A stretch of 64,000 nucleotides of DNA. It comes from Lucinisca nassula. Lineage: Eukaryota; Mollusca; Bivalvia; Lucinida; Lucinidae. Positions 11,521 through 23,800 of this stretch are shown here, in pieces. Each line of letters starts with the position of its first letter. The stretch's first letter is position 1. The DNA lies in contig OY757010.1 of NCBI GenBank assembly GCA_963580285.1, forward strand, positions 152,726,714 through 152,790,713, written 5' to 3'. The position numbers and the translations under genes were made by a program. Under the pieces are notes generated by a model that did no database searches, was not told the origin of the DNA, and saw only the letters and a list, made by a program, of their open reading frames with translations.

Positions 11521-14500
11521 GATCCACGTATGTTACATCTGCCTCTAATAATAAAGACATGTACTGGGGCAAACCCCAAGCTACGTAATGATACATGTAT
11601 TGCATATCTGCCTCTTGCAATTAAGAAATGTACTGGGGCAATCCCCAAGCTACGTAATGATACATATATGGCATATCTGCCTCTAATAATAATGAAATGT
11701 ACTGGGGCAAACCCCAAGCTTCTTTATGATACATGTATGATATATCTGCCTCTAATAATATAGAATTGCACTGGGGCAAACCCTGAGCTACGTAATGATA
11801 CATGTATGGCATATCGGCCTCTAATATTAAGGAAATGTACTGAGGCAAACCCCAAGCTACGTAATGATACATGTATTGCATATCTGCCTGCAATAATAAA
11901 GAAATGTACTGGGGCAAACCTCAAGCTACTTACTGATACATGTATGGCATATCGGCCTCTTATCATAAAGAAATGTTCCTGGGCAAACCTCAAACTACTA
12001 ACTGATACATGTATTGCATATCTGCCTCTAATAATAAAGAAACGTACTGGGGCAACTCTCAAGCTACTTACTGATACATGTATGGCATATCTGCCTCTTA
12101 TAATAAAGAAAGAAATGTACTGGGGCAAACCTCAAACTACTTACTGATACATGTATTGCATATCTGCCTCTAATAATAAAGAAATGTACTGGGGCAAACC
12201 CCAAGATTCTTTATGATCCTTGTATGGCATATCTGCCTCTTATAATGAAGAAATGCACTGGGGCAAACCCCAAGCTTCTTTATGATCCATGTATGGCATA
12301 TCTGCCTCTTATAATAAAGAAATGTACTGGAGCAAACCCCAAGCTACTTAATGATACATGTATGGCATATCTGCCTGCAATAATAAAGAAATGAACTGGG
12401 GCAAACCCCAAGCTACTTTATGATCCACGTATGTTACATCTGCCTCTAATATTAAAGAAATGTACTGGGGCAAACCCCAAGCTACGTAATGATACATGTA
12501 TTGCATATCTGCCTCTTGTAATTAAGAAATGTATTGGGGCAATCCCCAAGCTACATAATGATTCATGTATGGCATATCTGCCTCTAATAATAATGAAATG
12601 TACTTGGGCAAACCCCAATCTTCTTTATGATACATGTATGATATATCTGCCTCTAATAATAAAGAATTGCACTGGGGCAAACCCTGAGCTACGTAATGAT
12701 ACATGTATGGCATATCGGCCTCTAATAATAAGGAAATGTACTGGGGCAAACCCCAAGCTACGTAATGATACATGTATGGCATATCTGCCTGGAATAATAA
12801 AGAAATGTACTGGGGCAAACCTCAAACTACTTACTGATACATGTATTGCATATCTGCCTCTAATAATAATGAAACGAACTGGGGCAAACCTCAAGCTACT
12901 TACTGATACATGTATGGCATATCTGCCTCTAATAATAAAGAAATGTACTGGGGCAAACCCCAAGCTTCTTTATGATACATGTATGACATATCTGCTTCTA
13001 ATAATAATGAAATGCACTTGGGCAAACCCCAGGCTTCTTTATGATCCATGTACGGCATATCTGCCTCTTATAATGAAGAAATGCACTGGGGCAAACCCCA
13101 AGCTTCTTTATGATTCATGAATGGCATATCTGCCTCTTATAGTAAAGAAATGTACTGGAGCAAACCCCAAGCTACTTAATGATACATGTAAGGCATATCT
13201 GCCTGCAATAATAAAGAAATGAACTGGAGCAAACCCCAAGCTACTTTATGATCCACGTATGTTACATCTGCCTCTAATAATAAAGAAATGTACTGGGGCA
13301 AACCCCAAGCTACGTAATGATACATGTATTGCATATCTGCCTCTTGTAATTAATAAATGTACTGGGGCAATCCCCAAGCTACGTAATGATACATGTATGG
13401 CATATCTGCCTCTAATAATAATGAAATGTACTGGGGCAGACCCCAATCTTCTTAATGATACATGTATGATATATCTGCCTCTAATAATAAAGAATTGCAC
13501 TGGGGCAAACCCTGAGCTACGTAATGATACATGTATGGCATATCGGCCTCTAATAATAAGGAAATGTACTGGGGCAAACCCCAAGCTACGTAATGATACA
13601 TGTTTGGCATATCTGCCTGCAATAATAAAGAAATGTACTGGGGCAAACCTCACATTACTTACTGATACATGTATGGCATATCTGCCTCTTATAATAAAGA
13701 AATGTACTGGGGCAAACCTCAAACTACTTACTGATACATGTATTGCATATCTGCCTCTAATAATAATGAAACGCACTGGGGCAAACATCAAGCTACTTAC
13801 TGATACATGTATGGTATATCTGCCTCTTGTTATAAAGAAATGCACTGGGGCAAACCCCAAGCTACGTAATGATACATGTATTGCATATCTGCATCTAATA
13901 ATAAAGAAATGCACTGGGGCAAACCCCAAGCTTCTTTATGATACATGTATGACATATCTGCTTCTAATAATATAGAAATGTACTGGGGCAAACCCCAAGC
14001 TTCTTTATGATCCATGTATGGCATATCTGCCTCTTATAATGAATAAAGGCACTGGGGCAAACCCCAAGCTTCTTTATGATCTATGAATGGCATATCTGCC
14101 TCTTATAATAAAGAAATGTACTGGAGCAAACCCCAAGCTACTTAATGATACATGTATGGCATATCTGCCTGCAATAATAAAGAAATGAACTCGGGCAAAC
14201 CCCAAGCTACTTTATGATCCACGTATGTTACATCTGCCTCTAATAATAAAGAAATGTACTGGGGCAAACCCCAAGCTACGTAATGATACATGTATTGCAT
14301 ATCTGCCTCTTGTAATTAAGAAATGTACTGGGGCAATCCCCAAGCTACGTAATGATACATGTATGGCATATCTGCCTCTAATAATAATGAAATGTACTGG
14401 GACAAACCCCAATCTTCTTAATGATACATGTATGATATATCTGCCTCTAATAATAAAGAATTGCACTGGGGCAAACCCTGAGCTACGTAATGATACATGT

Positions 14501-15320
14501 ATGGCATATCGGCCTCTAATAATAACGAAATGTACTGGGGCAAACCCCAAGCTACGTAATGATACATGTCTGGCATATCTGGCTGCAATAATAAAAAGAT
14601 GTACTGTTGCAAACCTCAAGCTACTTACTGATACATGTATGGCATATCTGCCTCTTATAATATGGAAATGTACCTGGGCAAACCTCAAACTACTTACTGA
14701 TACATGTATTGCATATCTGCCTCTAATAATAAAAAAAACGCACTGGGGCAAACCTCAAGCTATTACTGATACATGTATGGCATATCTAGCTCTTATAATA
14801 AAGAAATGTACTGGGGCAAACCTCAAACTACTTACTGATACATGCATTGCATATCTGCCTCTTGATAATAAAGAAACGCACTGGGGCAAACCTCAAGCTA
14901 TTTACTGATACATGTATTGCATATCTGCCTCTAATAATAATGAAACGCACTGGGGCAAACCTCAAGCTACTTACTGATACATGTATGGTATATCTGCCTC
15001 TTGTAATAAAGAAATGCACTGGGGCAAACCCCAAGCTACGTAATGATACATGTATTGCATATCTGCCTCTAATAATAAAGAAATGTACTGGGGCAAACCC
15101 CAAGCTTCTTTATGATACATGTATGACATATCTGCTTCTAATAATAATGAAATGCACTGGGGCAAACCCCAAGCTTCTTTATGATCCATTTATTGCATAT
15201 CTGCCTCTTATAATGAAGAAATGCACTGGGGCAAACCCCAAGCTTCTTTATGATCCATGTATGGCATATCTGCCTCTTATAATAAAGAAATGTACTGGAG
15301 CAAACCCCAAGCTACTTAAT
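11521..15320. repeat. Higher-order repeat of 12-14 monomers, four copies
   Basis: A diagnostic monomer with GATCCACGTATGTTACATC occurs at 11521, 12422, 13250 and 14216. Spacings are 901, 828 (12 x 69) and 966 (14 x 69) bp. Within each copy the same order of monomer variants follows, so the unit is a higher-order repeat amplified by unequal exchange. The 901-bp spacing includes a 4-bp net indel. Confidence 0.85.
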
Positions 15321-16684
15321 GATACATGTATGGCAAATCTGCCTGCAAAATATAGAAATGCACTTGGGCAAACCCCAAGCTACGTAATAATACATGAAAG
15401 GCATATCTGCCTCTAATAATAAAGAAATGTACTGGGGCAAACCCCAAGCTACTTAATGATACATGTATGGCATATCTGCCTCTTATAATAAAGAGATGTA
15501 CTGGGGCAAACCCCAAGCTACTTAATGATACATGTATGGCGGATCTGCCTGCAATAATAAAGAAATTTACTGGGGCAAACCCAAAGCTACCTTACGATAT
15601 ATGGCATATCTTCCTCTAATAATAAAGAAATGTACATGTATGCCATATCGGCCTCTAATATTAAGGAAATGTACTGGGGCAAACCCCAAGCGACGTAATG
15701 ATACATGTATGGCTTATCTGCCTCTAATAAGAAAGAAATGTACTGGGGCATACCCCAAGCTACTTAATGATACATTTTTGGCATATCTGCCTGCAATAAT
15801 AAAGAAATGCACTGGGACAAACCCCAAGCTAGTTTGTGATACATGTATGGCATATCTGCCTCTTATAATAAAGAAATGTACTGGGGCATACCCCAAGCTA
15901 CTTAATGATACATTTTTGGCATATCTGCATCTAATAATAAAGAAATGTACTGGGGCAAACCCCAAGCTACTTTATTATCCATGTATGGCATATCTGCTTT
16001 TTAAAAAACGAAGAAATGCACTGGGTCAAACCCCAAGCTACTTACTGATACATGTATGGCATATCTGCCTCTTATAATAAAGAAATACACTGGGGCAAAC
16101 CTCAAGCTACTTAATGATCCATGTATGGCATATCTGCCTCTTAAAATAAAGAAATGTACTGGAGCAAACACCAAACTACTTAATGATACATGTATGGCAA
16201 ATCTGCCTGCAATAATAAAGAAATGCACTTGGGCAAACTCTTAGCTACGTAATGATACATGTATGGCATATCTGCCTCTAATAATAAAGAAATTTACTGG
16301 GGCAAACCTGAAGCTACTTAATGATACATGTATGGCATATCTGCCTCTTATAATAAAGAAATACACTGGGGCAAACCTCAAGCTTCTTTATTATCGTTGT
16401 ATGGCATATCCGCCTCTTATAATGAATAAATACACTGGGGAAAACCCCAAACTTCTTTATGATCAATGTATGTCATATCTGCCTCTTATAATAAAGAAAT
16501 GTACTGGGGCAAACCCCAAGCTACTTAATGATACATGTATGGCATATCTGCCTGGAATAATAAAAACATGTACTGGTGCAAACCCCAAGCTTCTTTATGA
16601 TCCATGTATGGCATGTCTGCCTCTTATGATAAAGGAATATACTGGGGCAAACCCCAAGCTACTTAATGATACATGTATGGCAAA
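15320..16684. repeat. Satellite block between the 12-14-mer repeats and the retroelement
   Basis: Ordinary 69-bp monomers with several short deletions, for example near 15597-15640 where parts of two monomers are lost. The last monomer is interrupted at GGCAAA (16679-16684) by the retroelement insertion and resumes at 18157. Confidence 0.85.
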
Positions 16685-18156
16685 GTAGAAGTAAAACAAA
16701 GATCAGGAATTGATACAATTAACTTACTCCATCCATAAAAGACACCAAAGGGAAAGAAATACAAACATTAAGCGACCAGACCATAATGGAAACCTAAACA
16801 AAGGAAGGCCATATGGACAGTTACTTTCCCACAAAATGGCCATATGGCCATCCAAAATTAAAAGACACAAGTGATACACACAGTAAGTAACAAACAACAA
16901 CATAAATAAATCGCCACAGAAGAGCCGCCTTGGAACGGTCAGTGGAAGATTTCCACTGGGGGGCTTAAATCGATTTTACGTGGCCACAATCCTCGCCCTT
17001 ACTTCCGTCGCGATTTAGATAAATAATTTGTTCAGTCCACATGAAGGCCTCCTAACTCATCAGTGCAACATCTCCGTGAACACAGAAATCACAGAACCAC
17101 AGAGGTGAGACAACGGTGAGGACTCGACAGCAAGAAACCACTGAAATGCTGGAGCAAAAGAAAACCAACAGTTAGACTCCGATGAGCCCGACCAGAGACA
17201 GAGCATCAGGCACCAACCAACATTATCTCTTTAATTTTCAATAAGCCTTTACGTTGGAGCCGTCATAGAATCTGAGGCCTGACCCACCGGCGTGCAATTA
17301 AAGAGGGAAGCAAAGTTGCCAACCGTGATTGGGTTAACTACTATGCATGCAGTCTGTCGTATAATATCCATGTTGTACCCAATCTTTTTATATCGAAGAA
17401 TGATTTTACGAAATTGGGTGCTGAAGTCATTGCGGTTATATATTTTTCAGAATTTATATACTAAGTCACCATAAAATTCGGGTTCCGATAGACCTTGTTG
17501 CAGAAGAGATTTAAGTCCAATATTGAATTTTGAAATTAAATCAGAATGGCGTCTATAAAATTTTGAAAAGGCTTTGCGTAGTTTATGGTACCGATAACCC
17601 TGATTAAGAAGTTTAGCCGTTAATAATTTATTACGAGTGTTGAAGTCAGTTACATGACTACACACTCTAGCAAATCGAATTAATTGCGAAATATAAACGC
17701 CATAGGATGGCGCACGAGGAACATCACCATCCAAAAAAGGAAAATTTACAATCTCAAAATCAAAGTCATCGCGTTTATCATAAATTTTGCACGAAACAAA
17801 TCCATCTACAATAGATAGATGTAAATCCAAAAACGGGGCCTCGGTATCAGAAGAATTTGCTTTATTTAACTGAAGTTCTAGGGGGTAAATCTCACTGATC
17901 AAACCATCAAAATAGGTATTATCAATATTTAATAAATCATCTAAATATCTAGAAGTAGAGCTAAAAGCTTCAATAATTTCAGATTGGTTATCAATGGAAA
18001 GCGACAAAATGAAGTCTCTTTCATAACAATACAAGAACAGATCAGCCACAAGAGGTGCGCAATTAGTACCCATCGGAATACCCACAATTTGTCTAAATAA
18101 CTTAGTACCGAATCTAATATAAATATTGTCAAGTAGAAAGGTGAGGGCAACATGAC
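16685..18156 (-). mobile_element. 5'-truncated reverse-transcriptase retroelement inserted in the satellite
   Basis: This 1472-bp non-satellite segment interrupts one monomer. CAAA is found on both sides (16681-16684 and 18157-18160), and taking the segment out restores a normal monomer, so CAAA is a likely 4-bp target duplication. On the minus strand it reads: part of a reverse-transcriptase frame, a stop, about 560 bp of non-coding 3' sequence, and a 3' end at 16685. The last ~300 bp matches 8950-9262. The 5' half of the polymerase and any 5' region are missing. The insertion post-dates the local satellite array. Confidence 0.8.
17249..18156 (-). pseudogene. Reverse transcriptase fragment (Penelope-like or related), broken
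   Basis: Minus-strand translation gives the C-terminal half of a reverse transcriptase. The fingers and first catalytic-aspartate motif are missing. Present are GIPMGTNCAPLVADLF (motif B region), the catalytic motif RYLDDLL with YLDD, then EAPFLDLHLS and KIYDKRDDFDFE. The open frame runs 18271-17447, but its first ~39 codons are satellite read-through, so the true fragment starts at 18156. It stops at a TGA (17447-17449). The same frame stays open beyond it for about 66 codons, including CLEAR family-like segments such as NPITVGNFASLFNC, to a TAA at 17249-17251. That makes the TGA an internal nonsense change. No GIY-YIG endonuclease is visible. Reverse transcriptase is well supported; assignment to Penelope-like elements is tentative. 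Confidence 0.75.
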
Positions 18157-18160
18157 CAAA

Positions 18161-20850
18161 TCTGCCTGCAATAATAAAGAAATATTTTGGGAGAAACCCC
18201 AAGCTACGTAATGATACATGTATTTTATATCTGCCTCTAATAATACTGAAATGTACTGGGGCAAACCCCAAGCTACTTCCTGATACATGTATGGCATATC
18301 AGCCTCTTATAATAAAGAAATGCACTGGGGCAAACCCCAAGCTTCTTTATGATCTATGTATGGCATATCTGTCTCTTATAATAAAGCAATGTACTGGGGC
18401 AAACCCCAAGCTACTTAATGATACATGTATGGCAAATCTGTCTGCAATAATAAAGAAATGCACTGGGGCAAACCCCAAGCTTCGTAATGATACATGTATG
18501 GCATATCTGTCTCTTATAATAAAGATATGTACTGGGGCAAACCCCAAGCTACTTAATGATACATTTATGGCATATCTGCCTCTTATAATAAAGAAATGCA
18601 CTAGGGCAATCCCCAAGCTTCTTTATGATACATGTATGCCATATTTGCCTCTTGTTATAAAGAAATGTACTGGGGAAAACCCCAAGCTACTTAATGATAC
18701 ATGTATGGCAAATCTGCCTGCAACATTGAAAAAATGCACTGGGGCAAACCCCAAGCTACTTAATGATACATGTGTGGCATATCTGCCTTTAATAGTGAAG
18801 AAATGTACTGGGGCAATCCCCAAGCTTCTTTATGATCCATGTATTTCATATCTGCCTCTTATAATAAAGAAATGCACTGGGGCAAACCCCAAGCTTCTTT
18901 ATGATCTATGTTTGGCATATCCGCCTTATATTATAAAGAAATCTACTGGGGCAAACCCAAAGCTACTTAATGATACATGTATGGCAAATCTGCCTGCAAT
19001 AATAAAGAAATGCACTGGGGCAAACCCCAAGCTTCGTAATGATACATGTATGGCATATCTGTCTCTAATAATAAAGATATGTACTGGGGCAAACCCCAAG
19101 CTACTTAATGATACATATATGGCATATCTGCCTCTTATAATAAAGAAATGCACTAGGGCAAACCCCAAAGTAGCTTTGGGTTTGCCCCAGCAATGTATGG
19201 CATATCTGCCTCTTATAATAAAGATATGCACCGGGGCAAACCCCAAGCTTCTTTATGATCCATGTATGGCTTATCTGCCTCTTATAATATAGAAATGTAC
19301 TGGGGCAAACCCCAAGCTACTTAATGATACATTTATGGCATATCTGCCTGCAATAATAAAAACATGTACTGGTGCAAACCACAAACTTCTTTATGATCCA
19401 TGTATGTCATATCTGCCTCTTATAATAAAGAAATGAACTGGGGCAAACCCCAAGCTTCTTTAAAATCCATGTATGGCATGTCTGCCTCTTATAATAAAGA
19501 AATGACCTGGAGCAAACCCCAAGCTACTTAATGATACATGTATGGCAAATCTGCCTGCAATAATAAAGAAATGTTTTGGAACAAACCCCAAGCTACGTAA
19601 TGATACATGTATGGCATATCTGCTCTAATAATAAAGAAATGTACTGGGGCAAACCCTAAACTACTTAATGATACATGTTTGGCATATCTGCCTCTAATAG
19701 TAAAGAAATGTGCTTGGCTAACCCCAAGCTACTTAATGATACATGTATGGCATATCTGCCTCTTATAATAAAGAAATGTACTGGGGCAGACCCCAAGCTA
19801 CGTAATGATACATGTATGGCATATCTGCCTCTAATAATAATGAACTGTACTGGGGCAAACCCCAAGCTACTTACTGATACATGTATGGCATATCTGCTTC
19901 TTATAATAAAAACATGTACTGGTGCAAATCCCAAGCTTTTTTGTGATCCATGTATGGCATATCAGCCTCTTATAATAAAGAAATGTACTGGGGCAAACCC
20001 CGAGCTATTTTATGATCCATGTATGGCTTATCTGCCTCTTATAATAAAGAAATCTACTTGGGCAAACCCCAAGCTACTTAATGATACATGTATGGCATAT
20101 CTACCTCTTATAATAAAGAAACTTTCTGGGGCAAACCCCAAGATACTTAATGATACATGTATGGCATATCTACCTCTTATAATAAAGAAATGCACTGGGG
20201 CAAACCCCAAGCTACTTAATGATACATGTATGGAATATCTGCCTCTAATAATAAAGAAATGTACTGGGGCAAACCCCAAACTACGTAATGATACATGTAT
20301 GGCATATCTGCCTGCAATAATAAAGGAATGTACTGGGGCAAACCCCAAGCTTCGTAATGATCCATGTATGGCATATCTGTCCCTAATAATAAAGATATGT
20401 ACTGGGGCAAACCCCAAGCTACTTAATGATACATATATGGCATATCTGCCTCTTATAATAAAGAAATGCACTAGGGCAAACCCCAAGCTTCTTTATGATC
20501 CATGTATGGCATATCTGCCTCTTATAATAAAGATATGCACTGGGGCAAACCCCAAGCTTCTTTATGATCCATGTATGGCTTATCTGCCTCTTATAATATA
20601 GAAATGTACTGGGGCAACCCCCAAGCTACTTAATGATACATTTATGGCATATCTGCCTACAATAATAAAAACATGTACTGGTGCAAACCACAAACTTCTT
20701 TATGATCCATGTATGTCATATCTGCCTCTTATAATAAAGAAATGAACTGGGGCAAACCCCAAGCTTCTTTATGATCCATGTATAGCTTATTTGCCTCTTA
20801 TAATATAGAAATGTACTGGGACAAACCCCAAGCTACTTAATGATACATAT
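18161..20850. repeat. Satellite block with ~1.31-kb higher-order repeat
   Basis: A series of monomer variants around 19270-19450, including CATGTACTGGTGCAAACCAC and CATGTATGTCATATCTGCC, recurs about 1.31 kb later around 20580-20765. The same series reappears near 31430, 36525, 46970 and 52800 inside the larger duplications. Both strands have long open frames here (plus 18291-19292 and 19675-20601), explained by the 69-bp period. Confidence 0.75.
19156..19187. repeat. Local inverted junction: 32-bp palindrome inside the array
   Basis: One monomer runs into its own reverse complement: GGGCAAACCCCAAAG (19156-19170), TAG, then CTTTGGGTTTGCCC (19174-19187), after which the array resumes in normal orientation at about 19192. 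This is the only inverted monomer piece I noticed in the array. It looks like a template-switch or fold-back repair event. It also shortens the local unit and breaks the phase. Confidence 0.85.
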
Positions 20851-23800
20851 ATGGCATATCTGCCTGGAATAATAAAAACATGTACTGGTGCAAACCCCAA
20901 GCTTCTTTATGATCCATGTATGGCATGTCTGCCTCTTATAATAAAGAAATATACTGGGGCAAACCCCAAGCTACTTAATGATACATGTATGGCAAATCTG
21001 CCTGCAATAATAAAGAAATGCTTTGGGACAAACCCCAAGCTACGTAATGATACATGTATGGAATATCTGCCTCTAATAATAAAGAAATGTACTGGGGCAA
21101 ACCCCAAGCTACTTAATGATACATGTTTGGCATATCAGCCTCTAATAATAAAGAAATGTACTTGGCAAACCCCATTCTACTTAATGACACATGTACGGCA
21201 TATCTGCCTCTTATAATAAAGAAATGCACTGGGGCAAACCCCAAGCTACGTAATGATACATGTATGGCATATCTGCCTCTAATAATACTGAAATGTACTG
21301 GGGCAAATCCCAAGTACTTACTGATACATGTATGGCATATCAGCCTCTTATCATAAAGAAATGCACTGGGGCAAACCCCTAGTTTCTTTATGATCTATGT
21401 ATGGCATGTCTGCCTCTTATAATAAAGAAATATACTTGGGCAAACCCCAAGCTACTTAATGATACATGTATGGCAAATCTGCCTGCAATAATAAAAAATG
21501 CTTTGGGACAAACCCCAAGCTACGTAATGATACATGTATGGAATATCTGCCTCTAATAATAATGAAATGTACTGGGGCAAACCCCAAGCTACTTAATGAT
21601 ACATGTTTGGCATATCTGCCTCTAATAATAAAGAAATGTACTTGGCAAACCCCAAGCTTCTTTATGATCCATGTATGGCATGTCTGCCTCTTATAATAAA
21701 GAAATATACTGGGGCAAACCCCAAGCTACTTAATGATACATGTATGGCAAATCTGCCTGCAATAATAAAGAAATGCTTTGGGACAAACCCCAAGCTACGT
21801 AATGATACATGTATGGAATATCTGCCTCTAATAATAAAGAAATGTACTGGGGCAAACCCCAAGCTACCAAATGATACATGTTTGGCATACCTGCCTCTAA
21901 TAATAAAGAAATGTACTTGGCAAACCCCAAGCTACTTAATGATACATGTACGGCATATCTGCCTCTTATAATAAAGAAATGTACTGGGGCAAACCCCCAA
22001 GCTACGTAATGATACATGTATGGCATATCTGCCTCTAATAATACTGAAATGTACTGGGGCAAATCCCAAGCTACTTACTGATACATGTATGGCATATCAG
22101 CCTCTTATAATAAAGAAATGCACTGGGGCAAACCCCAAGCTTCTTTATGATCTATGTATGGCATGTCTGCCTCTTATAATAAAGAAATATACTTGGGCAA
22201 ACCTCAAGCTACTTAATGATACATGTATGGCAAATCTGCCTGCAATAATAAAAAATGCTTTGGGACAAACCCCAAGCTACGTAATGATACATGTATGGAA
22301 TATCTGCCTCTAATAATAATGAAATGTACTGGGGCAAACCCCAAGCTACTTAATGATACATGTTTGGCATATCTGCCTCTAATAATAAAGAAATGTACTT
22401 GGCAAACCCCAAGCTACTTAATGATACATGTATGGCATATCTGCCTCTTATAATAAAGAAATGTACTGGGGCAAACCCCAAGCTACGTAATGATACATGT
22501 ATGGCATATCTGCCTCTAGTAATACTGAAATGTACTGGGGTAAACCCGCAGCTACTTACTGATACATGTATGGCATATCAGCCTCTTATAATAAAGAAAT
22601 GCACTGGGGCAAACCCCAAGCTTCTTTATGATCCATGTATGGCTTATCTGCCTTTTATAATATGGAAATGTACTGGGGCAAACCCCAAGCTACTTAATGA
22701 TACATATATGGCATATCTGCCTGGAATAATAAAAACATGTACTGGTGCAAACCCCAAGCTTCTTTATGATCCATGTATGGCATGTCTGCCTCTTATAATA
22801 AAGAAATATACTGGGGCAAACCCCAAGCTACTTAATGATACATGTTTGGCAAATCTGCCTGCAATAATATAGAAATGCACTGGGGCAAACCCCAAGCTTC
22901 TTTATGATCCATGTATGGCTTATCTGCCTCTTATAATATGGAAATGTACTGGGGCAAACCCCAAGCTACTTAATGATACATATATGGCATATCTGCCTGG
23001 AATAATAAAAACATGTACTGGTGCAAACCCCAAGCTTCTTTATGATCCATGTATGGCATGTCTGCCTCTTATAATAAAGAAATATACTTGGGCAAACCCC
23101 AAGCTACTTAATGATACATGTATGGCAAATCTGCCTGCAATAATAAAGAAATGCACTGGGGCAAACCCCAAGCTTCTTTATGATCCATGTATGGCCTATC
23201 TGCCTCTTATAATATAGAAATGTACTGGGACAAACCCCAAGCTACTTAATGATACATATATGGCTTATCTGCCTGGAATAATAAAAACATGTACTGGTGC
23301 AAAACCCAAGCTTCTTTATGATCCATGTATGGCATGTCTGCCTCTTATAATAAAGAAATATACTGGGGCAAACCCCAAGCTACTTAATGATACATGTATG
23401 GCAAATCTGCCTGCAATAATAAAGAAATGCTTTGGGACAAACCCCAAGCTACGTAATGATACATGTATGGAATATCTGCCTCTAATAATAAAGAAATGTA
23501 CTGGGACAAACCCCAAGCTACTTAATGATACATGTTTGGCATATCTGCCTTCAATAATAAAGAAATGTACTTGGCAAACCCCAAGCTGCTTAATGATACA
23601 TGTACGGCATATCTGCCTCTTATAATAAAGAAATGTACTGGGGCAAACCCCAAGCTACGTAATGATACATGTATGGCATATCTGCCTCTAATAATACTGA
23701 AATGTACTGGGGCAAATCCCAAGCTACTTACTGATACATGTATGGCATATCAGCCTCTTATAATAAAGAAATGCACTTGGGCAAACCCCAAGCTTCTTTA

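Noticed and set aside
17447..18271. 274-codon intact reverse transcriptase gene
   Set aside because: The first ~39 codons are satellite, the N-terminal half of the domain is absent and the frame ends at an internal stop, so it is a truncated pseudogene.
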